In this document: positions 1 to 7,931 of the stretch, one piece after another
Position numbering within the stretch: position 1 is the first letter of the stretch
How the letters are laid out: the number at the start of each line of letters is the position of its first letter
NCBI GenBank assembly: GCA_030645815.1
Contig: JAUSMW010000057.1
Location: 1 to 36,045 of the forward strand
Direction of reading: 5' to 3'
DNA length: 36,045 nt
From: Candidatus Saccharimonadota bacterium
GTDB lineage: Bacteria > Patescibacteriota > Saccharimonadia > Saccharimonadales > Saccharimonadaceae
Notes under the pieces: generated by a model
What the model was told of the DNA's origin: nothing
Databases searched by the model: none
What the model saw: only the letters and a program-made list of their open reading frames with translations
Translations under genes and position numbers: made by a program

Positions 1-84
1 AAGATGTGCTGCGGTAGAACACCACTGGAAACATTGCTTGATGGAAAACGGATTTGGGCGGAGAAAAATTTAGCTCAAATCTAA
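1..84 (+). pseudogene. 3' end of an IS481-family transposase (cut by window edge)
   Basis: The first 84 bases read in frame as 27 codons ending in TAA. The peptide begins KMCCGRTPLETLLDGK and ends KNLAQI. This is the C-terminal end I associate with IS481-type DDE transposases, where a KMCCGRTP-like stretch follows the last catalytic region. Only this tail is in the window, so I cannot tell whether the element is intact upstream. The family call rests on motif memory; another IS3-like integrase is the main alternative. Confidence 0.75.
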
Positions 85-141
85 TCTGACAGACACCTGT
101 AAAAACCGGTAACTGTCAGATCAAGTCTGAGCTAGTACACA
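85..141 (+). mobile_element. Probable right end of the IS481-type element
   Basis: Directly after the transposase stop come two related words, CTGACAG (87-93) and CTGTCAG (114-120), and the segment ends near TAGTACACA at about 133-141. IS481 elements usually run 5'-TGT...ACA-3', so the outer boundary is placed at about 139-141. The left end lies outside the window, so neither the inverted-repeat partner nor a target duplication can be shown. The boundary is approximate. Confidence 0.5.
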
Positions 142-190
142 TAAGCGCCACTTACAATGCGTCAGGTGCTATGCTTTTAGCGCTTTTACT

Positions 191-730
191 TTAGCTCCAA
201 AATTGTGACTTTATTTCGTCACCACTGCCTCTCTTTATTACATCTTCTTCAATGAGATAAGCGTGGCTCTGCCCACTGTTAACCATAAAGTACTTCGCAC
301 CCTTTTGGAACAATGTGAATCTAGAAAGATATTGCACTAAATACCCTTCCTTAAGTGAAAACACACCTTCAATTTTTTTATCTAAAAAGTACTTAAATAT
401 TGCTTGGGAAACATAATCAAACCTTTCCTCTCTACCTACACCTAAAGTAAACAATGTGTAAGCCTCAGAATCATTAAAGAGGACAAAAATTTCGATAACA
501 CTATTGTCTGATTGTCCTGTGAATATCATATTCACAACTCTTCCATTTAATTTTTTGTCACCGTCTTTGTCTAGAGTAAAAAGGTGATCCGATTCATCGT
601 TGGTGTATATAACTTGATCATTTTTTGCAATAAACATTATGTCTACTTCAGCCTCTTTTAATCTCATTCCTCCCTTGTGAATTAGATTAGTGGCTGACTG
701 TGCTTTTTTCTTTCCAAAAATATTAAACAT
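191..730 (-). CDS. Hypothetical AT-rich protein, 179 aa
   Basis: I do not recognise this protein. I chose the ATG at 730 (MFNIFGKKK) over an upstream in-frame start at 808, because an AGGAATG stretch lies just before it and the extra N-terminus would be atypical. The product is soluble-looking, charged, without signal peptide or clear membrane segment. It has alternating hydrophobic stretches suggesting a mixed alpha/beta fold, and a DKDGDKKLNG segment near residue 55 that resembles a calcium-binding loop only superficially. It sits between the IS end and a gene remnant and is AT-rich compared with later genes, which fits acquired DNA. No function is proposed. Confidence 0.6.
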   Translation of the reverse strand: MFNIFGKKKAQSATNLIHKGGMRLKEAEVDIMFIAKNDQVIYTNDESDHLFTLDKDGDKKLNGRVVNMIFTGQSDNSVIEIFVLFNDSEAYTLFTLGVGREERFDYVSQAIFKYFLDKKIEGVFSLKEGYLVQYLSRFTLFQKGAKYFMVNSGQSHAYLIEEDVIKRGSGDEIKSQFWS

Positions 731-774
731 AACTTCATTCCTATTTGTCGCTAACAGTTTATTCGACGGTCTAG

Positions 775-912
775 GCCGTACATTTACAGGAAGATGAATC
801 CCAACCAACTTTAAAAACTCTCTATAACAATATCTTAGAAAAAGACCCCAATAAAGCTGAAGATATGCGGTTCAATATATTTGGAAATATACAGCCAATT
901 AAGTTTAAGAGC
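775..912 (+). pseudogene. Possible remnant of a coding region (C-terminal fragment)
   Basis: The plus frame is open from 775 and reads, from about 790, a charged natural-looking stretch beginning EDESQPTLKTLYNNILEKD and continuing to an NIFGNIQPIKF segment. No plausible start precedes it (TAG at 772), and after about 915 the frame enters GC-rich repeat-like sequence. It could be a gene end left by the nearby IS or simple chance; it also overlaps the upstream region of the minus-strand gene that starts at 730. Low confidence. Confidence 0.25.
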
Positions 913-914
913 CG

Positions 915-1130
915 AACTTCCTCTTCGGGCACGTTGTTGCCCTTCAATCTATTGCGGTTCGTAAACTCAGTCAGCGCGACCCGCCCCGGCCTACCGTTCA
1001 TCGCCTATCCTTCGGCGGCCTGCTTCGCGAGGCGCACCCTACAAAATAAATTGGCTTGCGCGACTTTACCAGACTCTATCAGCAAAGTGCATTACAGCCT
1101 ATTACTGCCTGCCCTCACCTCCTGTTGACC
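915..1130. repeat. GC-rich, repeat-like intergenic patch
   Basis: This stretch is visibly more GC-rich than its surroundings and contains words such as CTTCGCGAGGCGCACCCTAC (1023-1042). Read on the other strand this begins GTAGGGTGCGCC, which resembles a dispersed intergenic repeat seen in many proteobacteria. An 87-codon open frame covers it, but the amino-acid composition is not convincing. No second copy was found in the window, so the call is tentative. Confidence 0.3.
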
Positions 1131-1207
1131 CACATCAAAACACTACTCGCTGCAGCTGTTTTAATAGCGCGACTATTGCAGCAAGCATCCATCCAAACGG
1201 AGTCACA

Positions 1208-1510
1208 ATGAGAGAGCGTATTTACAAAAAAATGGCGGGGACTTCTGCGGTGTTTATTCCTGCGGATTTTAACCATGCATCGCCCGTTGAGCGCGATGGT
1301 TTGGTGTGGACGGACAGTGAATTGAGTATGCCGGCTGTGCCGCAAACATTGCATTGGAAAGCGCCATTAGATAGTTCGCTGGCGCTGGAAGGTTTGGAAG
1401 AATACGACCCGCCTTCAGCGGGTGATGCGCGCTACGTTAATAAACTTGGTATTGCATTTGTGTATATCGGAAAAATTCGCGGCTGGGTTGCATTGACGGA
1501 TTTTGTTTGA
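1208..1510 (+). CDS. Hypothetical small protein, 100 aa
   Basis: I do not recognise this 100-residue protein. The ATG at 1208 has a good ribosome-binding site (GGAG, five bases upstream). The predicted product has no signal peptide. It is rich in proline, aspartate and tryptophan in its first two thirds, then has a more hydrophobic end (YVNKLGIAFVYIGKIRGWVAL) that could be a short beta-rich module. Just upstream (about 1150-1180) are inverted words GCTGCA/TGCAGC and AATAG/CTATT that could form a hairpin or an operator. It converges on the EcsC-family gene, with 21 bp between them. A real gene is likely from the start signal; function unknown. Confidence 0.55.
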   Translation: MRERIYKKMAGTSAVFIPADFNHASPVERDGLVWTDSELSMPAVPQTLHWKAPLDSSLALEGLEEYDPPSAGDARYVNKLGIAFVYIGKIRGWVALTDFV

Positions 1511-1531
1511 AGCGGAATTATCGCCATACAG

Positions 1532-2329
1532 CTACCCAAGCTTGGGGAGTTCAAGATACATGCGTTCTATTAATTCCTTACCGTGCTTTCTTTCAAGTTT
1601 CCGCACAATGAAATGCCCTCTTGCCATATCTTGAAAGTGATCAATGAATATGGTGTTAATTATTGCTCCACCCGCAGCGCCGATAGCGGGAATGGCCTGA
1701 GCGGCGGCTTTTTCGGTTACTTGAATTCCAAACCGTTGCGCGACCGTTGCAATAAATTTAAGTAATAGTGGCGCGCCTTCGTCGGCTAATCGATTGGTCG
1801 CAATAAACTCCGAGGCTGCCGCTATGGATTTTGCAAGCGTAGCTCGCACCGCATAATAACCACTCTCTGTACCATCGTCGCCCTCGCTGTTGCCACCGAG
1901 GGCAAAAACTTCCAGACAAGCAAGTTTCGTTTCCAGAGCGGAGATGGATTCACCTTCGCTTCTCGCAACGTCGGCAATTGAACGCAACATGATCGATGTA
2001 GAAATAGGTAACTCGATGGATATGGCGGCAATTCCGAAAAACCCACCTACCCCGCCACTAACAGCCACGCCCAGCTTGTGCCACATATTGGACGATTCTT
2101 CGCCGGGAATGTCTTTCATAGTGAAAATGGCAGCCTGTGATGCTTTAAGTAGCGCCGCACGCGTAACTTCACCAATATTTTTATTCCAACTATCGGGTAA
2201 TAAAGCGAGTCCTTTTTCGATAGGAGTTCCTATAAAATTTGTTACCTTTGCCGCTACGCCAGGATTTTCCAATAAATTTTTTGCCACCTGAAGTTCTTTT
2301 CTATCTTGTTCTGAAAAGCTTGAATACAT
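1532..2329 (-). CDS. EcsC family protein
   Basis: The product is 265 aa. Its central and C-terminal parts match the EcsC family pattern: a glycine/alanine-rich segment (GVAVSGGVGGFFGIAAISIELPI, about residues 88-110), then STSIMLRSIADVARSEGE, a LACLEVFALGG motif, and a final GAAGGAIINTIFIDHFQDMARGHFIVRKLER segment. EcsC was named from the Bacillus Ecs ABC transporter locus, but its biochemical role is not established. The hydrophobic glycine-rich stretches suggest membrane association. The start is supported by CGGAG seven bases before the ATG. It is the last minus-strand gene downstream of the antiporter, and the 98 bp gap leaves open whether they are co-transcribed. Confidence 0.85.
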   Translation of the reverse strand: MYSSFSEQDRKELQVAKNLLENPGVAAKVTNFIGTPIEKGLALLPDSWNKNIGEVTRAALLKASQAAIFTMKDIPGEESSNMWHKLGVAVSGGVGGFFGIAAISIELPISTSIMLRSIADVARSEGESISALETKLACLEVFALGGNSEGDDGTESGYYAVRATLAKSIAAASEFIATNRLADEGAPLLLKFIATVAQRFGIQVTEKAAAQAIPAIGAAGGAIINTIFIDHFQDMARGHFIVRKLERKHGKELIERMYLELPKLG

Positions 2330-2427
2330 AATTTTCTCCGCGTTTTACCTGAGGCAATTAATTACATCATCCGCAGGTTTGATCTCCACATTGATACTTA
2401 AGTCGACCATCCTTATTGGTAGGCAGC

Positions 2428-3717
2428 TCACTTGCGTCGCCAAAACTTTTCCATGATGGGTTTTACGCTAGTCCCGTGAAGAATAATAGAAAGCGTTACA
2501 ACAACAAGGACAAATTGAGTCAACTGCTCCGCTTGCGCTTGATCCAGCCCGTGCACTATTGCATACATCAAATAGTAGATTGAGCCAATGCCGCGCACAC
2601 CAAACCACCCGATCATGCTGCGCAGTTTCCAGGTGGTGGCAGTTCCCGCCAAGGTTATATAAACGCTCAGCGGGCGGGCGACCAGGAAAAGAAACAATGC
2701 CAAACCAACCGTTTGCCAATTCCAGAACTGAAACGCAAGCATTCCCCCCAGCAAAAACACCAATAACATTTCTGATAACCGCTCAAGGTGCGCGCCAAAC
2801 ACCAATGACTCAACGCTGATAATGGTCTGCTCAGCATCGTCTACACCAGACGCATGCGCACTCTCTTTTTGTTTTACTAGCTCAAGTTGGCGCGAGTGAC
2901 GTTTAGATAATTTTAATTCGGTTTGGCGTAGCGCGACTCCGGCAAAAAATACCGTTAAAAAGCCCCACGCATCAATCGACAAACTGATTCCGTATACCAG
3001 CGCGATTAACCCCAATCCAGCCAGATCGTCAAGAATTTCCTGCTTAAAGTCACTCCCCCTCAACTTCCACCCAATATGCGCCAGAAGCATGCCGCCTAAA
3101 ATGCCTATAGCGATAGCAGCTGAAGTCGCCCAGAGCACGTCCAGCGCAATCCATTTCCATCCCCAATCGCCCAGGTCGTGCAAGCCGAGCAGGCCTAATC
3201 CCAGCATAACAAAGGGGAATGCTGACCCGTCGTTCATGCCCGCTTCGCAGGTGAGATTAAAGCGCAAATGATCTTTATCTCCAGGATGACGCGATTGCAC
3301 ATCCGTCGCCAGCACCGGATCTGTCGGCGCTAATATCGCCCCGAGCAACACTGCTAGCCCAATCGGAAGGTTAAAAACAAAATAGGTAAAAGCAGCGACC
3401 AATACCACTGTTATGGCCATGGCCGCCCATGCGAGCAAGACGGGTCTGGTCCATTGTTTTACCGTAACCGGCACCGGCATTTTTATGCCAGCGGAAAAGA
3501 GAGAAATTAGTACCGCAACTTCCGTCAGTATCTCCAGCAGCGGCGCTTCTGCCACAGCATTGAAATGAAACAGATTTAACACCATAGGGCCCGCAATGAG
3601 CCCAACGGCGAGGTAAACAATTGAAGAGCTGAAAGGCGAACGAGTCAGAATCGTGGACGTCAAACCACGCGCTAGCATCAGCAGGCCAATTAATAAAAAC
3701 CAGGTTCCGTTTTCCAT
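2428..3717 (-). CDS. Cation:proton antiporter (CPA1 / Na+/H+ exchanger family)
   Basis: This is an integral membrane protein of 429 aa with about a dozen hydrophobic segments spread over its length. Recognisable family motifs are APTDPVLA after the fifth helix and EAGMNDGSAFPFV after the next; both carry the acidic residues that bind the exchanged cation in Na+/H+ exchangers (PF00999). The expected role is exchange of Na+ or K+ for H+ across the inner membrane, for pH and salt balance. I chose ATG 3717 (MENGTWFLL, directly before the first helix) over an in-frame GTG at 3768. A charged loop around residues 280-310 interrupts the membrane segments. Exact ion specificity cannot be told from sequence. 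Confidence 0.87.
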   Translation of the reverse strand: MENGTWFLLIGLLMLARGLTSTILTRSPFSSSIVYLAVGLIAGPMVLNLFHFNAVAEAPLLEILTEVAVLISLFSAGIKMPVPVTVKQWTRPVLLAWAAMAITVVLVAAFTYFVFNLPIGLAVLLGAILAPTDPVLATDVQSRHPGDKDHLRFNLTCEAGMNDGSAFPFVMLGLGLLGLHDLGDWGWKWIALDVLWATSAAIAIGILGGMLLAHIGWKLRGSDFKQEILDDLAGLGLIALVYGISLSIDAWGFLTVFFAGVALRQTELKLSKRHSRQLELVKQKESAHASGVDDAEQTIISVESLVFGAHLERLSEMLLVFLLGGMLAFQFWNWQTVGLALFLFLVARPLSVYITLAGTATTWKLRSMIGWFGVRGIGSIYYLMYAIVHGLDQAQAEQLTQFVLVVVTLSIILHGTSVKPIMEKFWRRK

Positions 3718-3838
3718 AGATGCTACCCACTGAATCAGGCTCAGATGTATTGAATGACCATTCTGCACGAACTACCGTTCAGCGGATGTACGCAAGCTAT
3801 CATTAGGGAAGAGAGGGATATTGATAAGATTAGGGGAG

Positions 3839-4330
3839 TTAACGATTAAACTCGCGCAAGGCAGACCTCGACGCTTTATCGACTAATGTAAACACGCGAT
3901 CGACATGACTTTTTGCACGCTGGGGCTTATGCCCCTCCACTTTAACAATTTGGAAACCGCACCTATCTATCAACTTAAAAAATTGTTGATAAAGTTCGGC
4001 ATTATGCAAACGTTTGCCATTACTCGCAAAATAATCCCGCTGCTCTAAACCATTACGCCGCGCAGGTAAGCCCACGACATTTTGTGAGTCACTATAAATC
4101 ACTACCCGCACCGTTTGTTCCGTGCTTGACAGTAGCGCATCATCTATAGCCCACAACAAAGTCTGCAATTCGAGCTTCGTTGATGAGGTATTTTCAAACT
4201 GTTTTACTTTCACGTGGGGTTTTAAATCGTCAAGAGGCAATTCCATATCCCCAACCGCAAGATAAGCACCAAAGCCGATACCTGTTTTGGTATCCACGCT
4301 GCCATCTGTAAATAATATTAAGTCAAACAC
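3839..4330 (-). CDS. Ribonuclease H family protein
   Basis: This 163-aa protein has the RNase H fold signature: beta-strand LILFTDGS with D9, E54 in TKLELQTLLWA, D81 in VVIYSDSQNV, and a last acidic D151 in LVDKASR. A GHKP segment (H134) takes the place of the flexible catalytic histidine loop. All four DEDD metal ligands appear present, so it is probably active on RNA in RNA-DNA hybrids. It is divergent from housekeeping RnhA, with an insertion around residues 88-112, so I leave the symbol empty. The start is GTG at 4330 with only a weak purine stretch upstream. It lies upstream of the antiporter on the same strand, 121 bp away. Confidence 0.8.
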   Translation of the reverse strand: MFDLILFTDGSVDTKTGIGFGAYLAVGDMELPLDDLKPHVKVKQFENTSSTKLELQTLLWAIDDALLSSTEQTVRVVIYSDSQNVVGLPARRNGLEQRDYFASNGKRLHNAELYQQFFKLIDRCGFQIVKVEGHKPQRAKSHVDRVFTLVDKASRSALREFNR

Positions 4331-4741
4331 GGGAATTCGTTCTCTGCCGGGGCGCTAGGAAATCATGAAGCATTACATAGAGTTGTTGTGAGTGCCAATG
4401 TAAAAGATTATTACCGCAGTCGCTTGTTATGCGATCATTCCTCTTCTTTTCATTTCTTGCACAAGATTTCTCGGAATGGGACGGCAGGCGCAGTTCTTTG
4501 AATGCGCCAAATGCCATTCAAGTCTTTGTTCCAATGTAGGCTTCGTAGGCATTTTATGACTGCGATGCCAGTCTGCATTCAGTTTTTTCACGGTTGGCTC
4601 AGGTCACCGTACTATTTTGCTCGGATCATCAATGCTATGAATGAGGCTACTCTTCAGAAAAGCATAATTTCTGAACTGGAGCGACATTGCTATCACGCGA
4701 TAGCGTTTCTGCGGATTACTCAGAGGGCGGGCTAAAACTAT

Positions 4742-4787
4742 CCCCGCCACCAGTTGACCGGAAATAATCCGAGACATGGTGGCGGGG
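4742..4787. other. Strong 11 bp hairpin with 24-nt loop
   Basis: CCCCGCCACCA at 4742-4752 is perfectly complementary to TGGTGGCGGGG at 4777-4787. The stem is very GC-rich. There is no long T run directly after it on either strand (CCTTCCTTT on plus, ATAGTTTT on minus), so it is at best an atypical terminator. It could also be part of a structured RNA. Confidence 0.6.
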
Positions 4788-4935
4788 CCTTCCTTTAACC
4801 TCATCAAACTCAGTGCAGTACACTTAGCACGCACCTTATTTAATGAGTATTGCCCACCTGAGTGAGAAGGTGAGCAATGGACTAGCACTTGCGGTTTAGT
4901 GGAATGACGCAAGGATGTTTACACCATTGCGTCAA

Positions 4936-4958
4936 AAATCAGAATCCATTTCTGATTT
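4936..4958 (-). terminator. Possible terminator of the BON-domain gene
   Basis: AAATCAGAA (4936-4944) pairs with TTCTGATTT (4950-4958) around a five-base loop. On the minus strand the stem runs into five T residues. It lies about 130 bases downstream of the BON-domain gene stop, with the heptamer array in between. The stem is only moderately GC-rich, so termination strength is uncertain. Confidence 0.45.
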
Positions 4959-5015
4959 AATACCACAAAATCCCTTTAATCCCTGCTCCATCGTCCCTGG
5001 TTCATCTACTCCTCT

Positions 5016-5085
5016 CCATGATCCATGATCCATGATCCATGATCCATGATCCATGATCCATGATCCATGATCCATGATCCATGAT
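5016..5085. repeat. Ten perfect tandem copies of the heptamer CCATGAT
   Basis: Positions 5016-5085 are ten uninterrupted copies of CCATGAT (70 bp). Each junction, and the last copy with its flanking C, creates a GATC, so ten Dam-type sites are spaced exactly 7 bp apart. The array ends 4 bp before the stop codon of the BON-domain gene, on its 3' side. On the minus strand the repeat has no stop codon in any frame and would encode DHGSWIM units. A 7-bp unit array of this purity is prone to slipped-strand length change. Confidence 0.97.
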
Positions 5086-5089
5086 CACA

Positions 5090-5743
5090 TTAAGCAACAA
5101 GCAGTTTGTTTTCTATTTTTGTTACGCCTGGCGCACTCCATGCGGCAAGTTTTGCATCATTCATTTCAGAAAATGAATGAACTTTTCCGGATAAAGTGAC
5201 AGTGCCGCCGTTAATCGCGACATTAATTTGCTTGGCTTCACGCAGGGCCTCTCTCTTGAGAGCGTCTTCAATTTTTTGTTTAACGACGCCCGCCTGAACC
5301 TCTCTTGTTTTTAAAATAATATTATTTGACACCCCTTTTACGCCGGTTAGGCTGCGAACCAATTTTTCAGCTGCATTGCGCTGATAATTCCATTCAACTT
5401 CACCCGTCAGTTTAACCCACCCATTCTCAACACTGACCTTAATCAATTTATCTGGAATTTCTACATTCCAAAGGAATGAGTTAAGAACCGCCTCCGCAAT
5501 ATCCAGATCATCCTTTTCATACAAACTGGGTAACTTAACCTCTATCTTTTCAACCACTGCTTTAACTCCCGCCACGCGTTGAGCCGCGCGCTCCGCAGCA
5601 GATTTTTCAATGTAGCTTGGAATAGTACCTGAGAGGGCGACTATTCCATCAGTAACTGCAACACCAATGTGTTCATGCGACACGCGCGGATCCCATATCA
5701 ACTCTTGCATAACATCTGCTTGAATTTGTGAATCTGTTTTCAT
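5090..5743 (-). CDS. OsmY-like protein with three BON domains
   Basis: This 217-aa protein holds three consecutive BON domains, at about residues 5-70, 75-140 and 150-217. Each has the typical pattern of a helix followed by V.NGWVKLTGEV- or GGTVTLSGKV-type strands with the conserved glycine. BON domains are thought to bind phospholipid, as in E. coli OsmY. No signal peptide is evident at the chosen start ATG 5743 (MKTDSQIQADV), which has AAGGAG eight bases upstream, so this version is probably cytoplasmic. Three-BON proteins are usually stress-induced. The upstream region carries two imperfect direct copies of TTGA-GAACCAAT (5784-5795 and 5805-5817), candidates for a regulator site. The heptamer array follows its stop. 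Confidence 0.88.
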   Translation of the reverse strand: MKTDSQIQADVMQELIWDPRVSHEHIGVAVTDGIVALSGTIPSYIEKSAAERAAQRVAGVKAVVEKIEVKLPSLYEKDDLDIAEAVLNSFLWNVEIPDKLIKVSVENGWVKLTGEVEWNYQRNAAEKLVRSLTGVKGVSNNIILKTREVQAGVVKQKIEDALKREALREAKQINVAINGGTVTLSGKVHSFSEMNDAKLAAWSAPGVTKIENKLLVA

Positions 5744-6259
5744 GACAAAACTCCTTCCCGGTTTAGGATAAAAGCTCTCAGGATTGAGAACCAATCATGC
5801 AAATTTGATGAACCAATTTTGGCCATGAAAAATGGTTTTGTCTGTCGGATATCGAACTAAATTCAGGGTATTTAGGCACATTAATAAATTTCAATTACCT
5901 ACATAAAAAATGGATTTTGTAAATTATTACGCTTGCTTTTAATTCTTTGGAAGTAACAAATTAATGGCTTATGACATAATTTATTTATGTACATCCTCGT
6001 AAATACAAGGATGTTATCGATAGATAAAATCGCATGATATGCTGGTCATCACGCGGGGATTATTCTTGTCCCGTGCAATACTGAGAGCCTATTTACCGGG
6101 TATTTATTTTTCAGCCTGTTTTCAAATTCCTGCTTACCTAAAACACATCGCATAAAAAACCTTGGTCTTATCCATCGCCATTAACAACAGTATTATTTGA
6201 GCCCGAACGGCACCTGTAACAACAAAGCAAGTGAAAGTAGTTTCGGAAAAAGGAGTCAA
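5744..6259. promoter_or_regulatory. Divergent intergenic region with repeated TTGA-GAACCAAT words
   Basis: This 516 bp gap separates the minus-strand BON gene from the plus-strand kinase fusion, so it must hold both promoters. GATTGAGAACCAATC (5782-5796) is an inverted repeat of GATTG/CAATC. A second related word, TTGATGAACCAAT, starts at 5805, giving a direct repeat with about two helical turns between starts. AT-rich sequence fills 5880-6010. I could not identify a sigma factor motif with confidence. Confidence 0.35.
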
Positions 6260-6334
6260 ATGAACGTTCAATTTGATCAAAGGCACTATCGATATGAGCG
6301 ACTCAAAACCACCCATAATTTCGGCTCTACTTGA
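6260..6334 (+). CDS. Possible 24-aa leader ORF overlapping the kinase-fusion start
   Basis: ATG 6260 is preceded by AGGAG with four bases between, the best ribosome-binding site in this area, and opens a 24-codon frame ending at TGA 6334. It overlaps the first 41 bases of the downstream gene (ATG 6294) in another frame. This arrangement suggests a leader peptide or translational coupling. It may also be chance; the peptide itself has no recognisable feature. Confidence 0.35.
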   Translation: MNVQFDQRHYRYERLKTTHNFGST

Positions 6335-7823
6335 GCCCTGGCGCTATCCTGAACCGGCAGCGAATGTTGAGCTCATGGAAACACACGCTTCGTGGGTGTT
6401 ACTGGCCGGTAAATTCGCCTACAAGATCAAGAAACCGATTACGCTTCCATTTTTGGATTACGGAACATTAGCGCGACGACTGGCCTGCTGCCAGACAGAG
6501 CTGCGTTTGAATCGACGATTTGCTTCAGATTTATATCTCGGCTTGGTGGAGATTTCAGGTACGCCGGAGCAACCAATAATTGGGGCGCTGGATCAGGTAA
6601 CAGGGAATGCAATCGAGTATGCAGTGAAAATGAAACGGTTTGAAGAATCGGCGCGACTTGACCACGTGTGTAGTCGCGGTGAGCTGATACCCGATAAGAT
6701 TTCACAATTGGCTAATGCGATTATTAACTTTCACCAAATCGCGGCAATCGCACCCACTATGTCACGCTTTGGATCTGCAGAGATATTGCTAGCCCCCGCA
6801 CTGGAAAATATCAATACGCTACGAGCATTACTGCCCACACCGGCAGATCGGCACCAGCTCGATCAGGTGGGAAGCTGGACCCAGTCAGAACATAAACGCC
6901 TAATACCACAATTTACAGCACGCAAAGCCGAGGGCCGTATACGAGAGTGTCATGGAGATTTGCATCTCGGCAATCTCGTAATAATCAATAACCAGGTAAC
7001 ATTATTTGATTGTATTGATTTCAATGAAGAGTTCCGCTGGATCGATGTCGCCAGCGAGATAACATTTCCATACATCGACTTACTGGATCATAACCAACCT
7101 GGTTTAGCCTGCTGGTTGTTGAATCAATGGCTAAGTAGATCAGGCGACTATGAATCTGTGCCCGTTCTGCGATTTTATGCAGTTTATCGTGCTTTAGTGC
7201 GAGCCAAAGTGGCTGCAATTCTAGCCGCGCAACATGAAAACAATTTTACTGCAACCAAGGTTTATCTCAACTTGGCGCAAGATTTAGCAGTGCCGCCCAA
7301 GCCAAGCCTAACGATTACCCATGGCCTTGCTGGTTGCGGAAAAACTACCGCAGCAAAGCAGCAGCTACTCGCGGATAGGAATGGCGCGACCTTATGCCTG
7401 CGCTCAGATATAGAGAGAAAGCGTCTATTCGGTTTAACGGAAAATGCCTCAAGCAATTCATCCTTCAGTGAAGGAATATACAATACCGATGCCAACAAGC
7501 TAACTTACCATCGGCTGCTTGATCTGACCGCCCGGCTACTGAATGCAGGTTGGTCAGTGATAGTAGATGCAGCATTTTTGCTTCATGCGGAGCGTGATAA
7601 TTTCCGTAGATTAGCCGAGCAGTCAGGCGTGGATTTTTTTATTCTTGCGCCACAAGCGTCCAATGACCAGATGATGGAACGTATTAGACTGAGGCTAGCG
7701 GAAGGTCAAGATGCGTCTGAAGCGACGCAAGATGTGCTAAAAATGCAAAAGAAAATTATCGAGCCTTTGGATAATAATGAACGTAAATGTATTCGCAATG
7801 CAGATGGTGAGGCAGCAGGATAA
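6294..7823 (+). CDS. Fused APH-like phosphotransferase / P-loop kinase protein
   Basis: This 509-aa protein has two parts. The N-terminal ~330 residues are aminoglycoside-phosphotransferase-like, with the catalytic loop CHGDLHLGN around H220 and the metal-binding DCIDF at 239-243. The C-terminal part is an AAA/zeta-toxin-like P-loop kinase domain with Walker A GLAGCGKT at 344-351. It is a known bacterial fusion, often found in stress clusters with USP and phosphoribosyltransferase genes, and its substrate is unknown. The conserved ETH.SWVLL and YKIKKP motifs place the start near ATG 6294; an in-frame TTG at 6273 is the alternative. The start itself has only a weak AGG, while a short overlapping ORF upstream has the good one. 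Confidence 0.85.
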   Translation: MSDSKPPIISALLEPWRYPEPAANVELMETHASWVLLAGKFAYKIKKPITLPFLDYGTLARRLACCQTELRLNRRFASDLYLGLVEISGTPEQPIIGALDQVTGNAIEYAVKMKRFEESARLDHVCSRGELIPDKISQLANAIINFHQIAAIAPTMSRFGSAEILLAPALENINTLRALLPTPADRHQLDQVGSWTQSEHKRLIPQFTARKAEGRIRECHGDLHLGNLVIINNQVTLFDCIDFNEEFRWIDVASEITFPYIDLLDHNQPGLACWLLNQWLSRSGDYESVPVLRFYAVYRALVRAKVAAILAAQHENNFTATKVYLNLAQDLAVPPKPSLTITHGLAGCGKTTAAKQQLLADRNGATLCLRSDIERKRLFGLTENASSNSSFSEGIYNTDANKLTYHRLLDLTARLLNAGWSVIVDAAFLLHAERDNFRRLAEQSGVDFFILAPQASNDQMMERIRLRLAEGQDASEATQDVLKMQKKIIEPLDNNERKCIRNADGEAAG

Positions 7824-7931
7824 ATTAACTAAAGCGACGCACTGGAATGTACAGCCAACATACCAAGAAGGATTTTCGTCTGCTTTACAGAAACATGAGA
7901 AAAAATGTACCAAAATATATTTGTTAAAGAA

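Larger units (their letters stand above)
4331..5089. other. 759 bp without a convincing gene, several hairpins and a tandem repeat
   Basis: No open frame here has both a start signal and protein-like composition; the frames of 64-102 codons look like chance. What is present: a small hairpin GCTATC-ACGC-GATAGC at 4689-4704, a long 11 bp stem at 4742-4787, a terminator-like hairpin at 4936-4958 and the heptamer array at 5016-5085. The density of perfect inverted repeats suggests an RNA or a regulatory segment rather than decayed coding DNA. Confidence 0.5.

Noticed and set aside
4502-4912. Open frames of 77 (plus) and 102 (minus) codons
   Set aside because: They overlap each other on opposite strands, lack start signals and pass through the strong hairpins; no protein family is suggested.
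5016-5085. CRISPR or replication iteron interpretation of the heptamer array
   Set aside because: There are no spacers, so it is not CRISPR, and a 7-bp unit without a nearby Rep or DnaA gene or AT-rich unwinding region does not support an origin.
6273-6281. TTGATCAA palindrome at the kinase-fusion start
   Set aside because: It looks like half-sites of an FNR box but lacks the four-base spacer, and it lies between the start codon candidates rather than upstream of a promoter.
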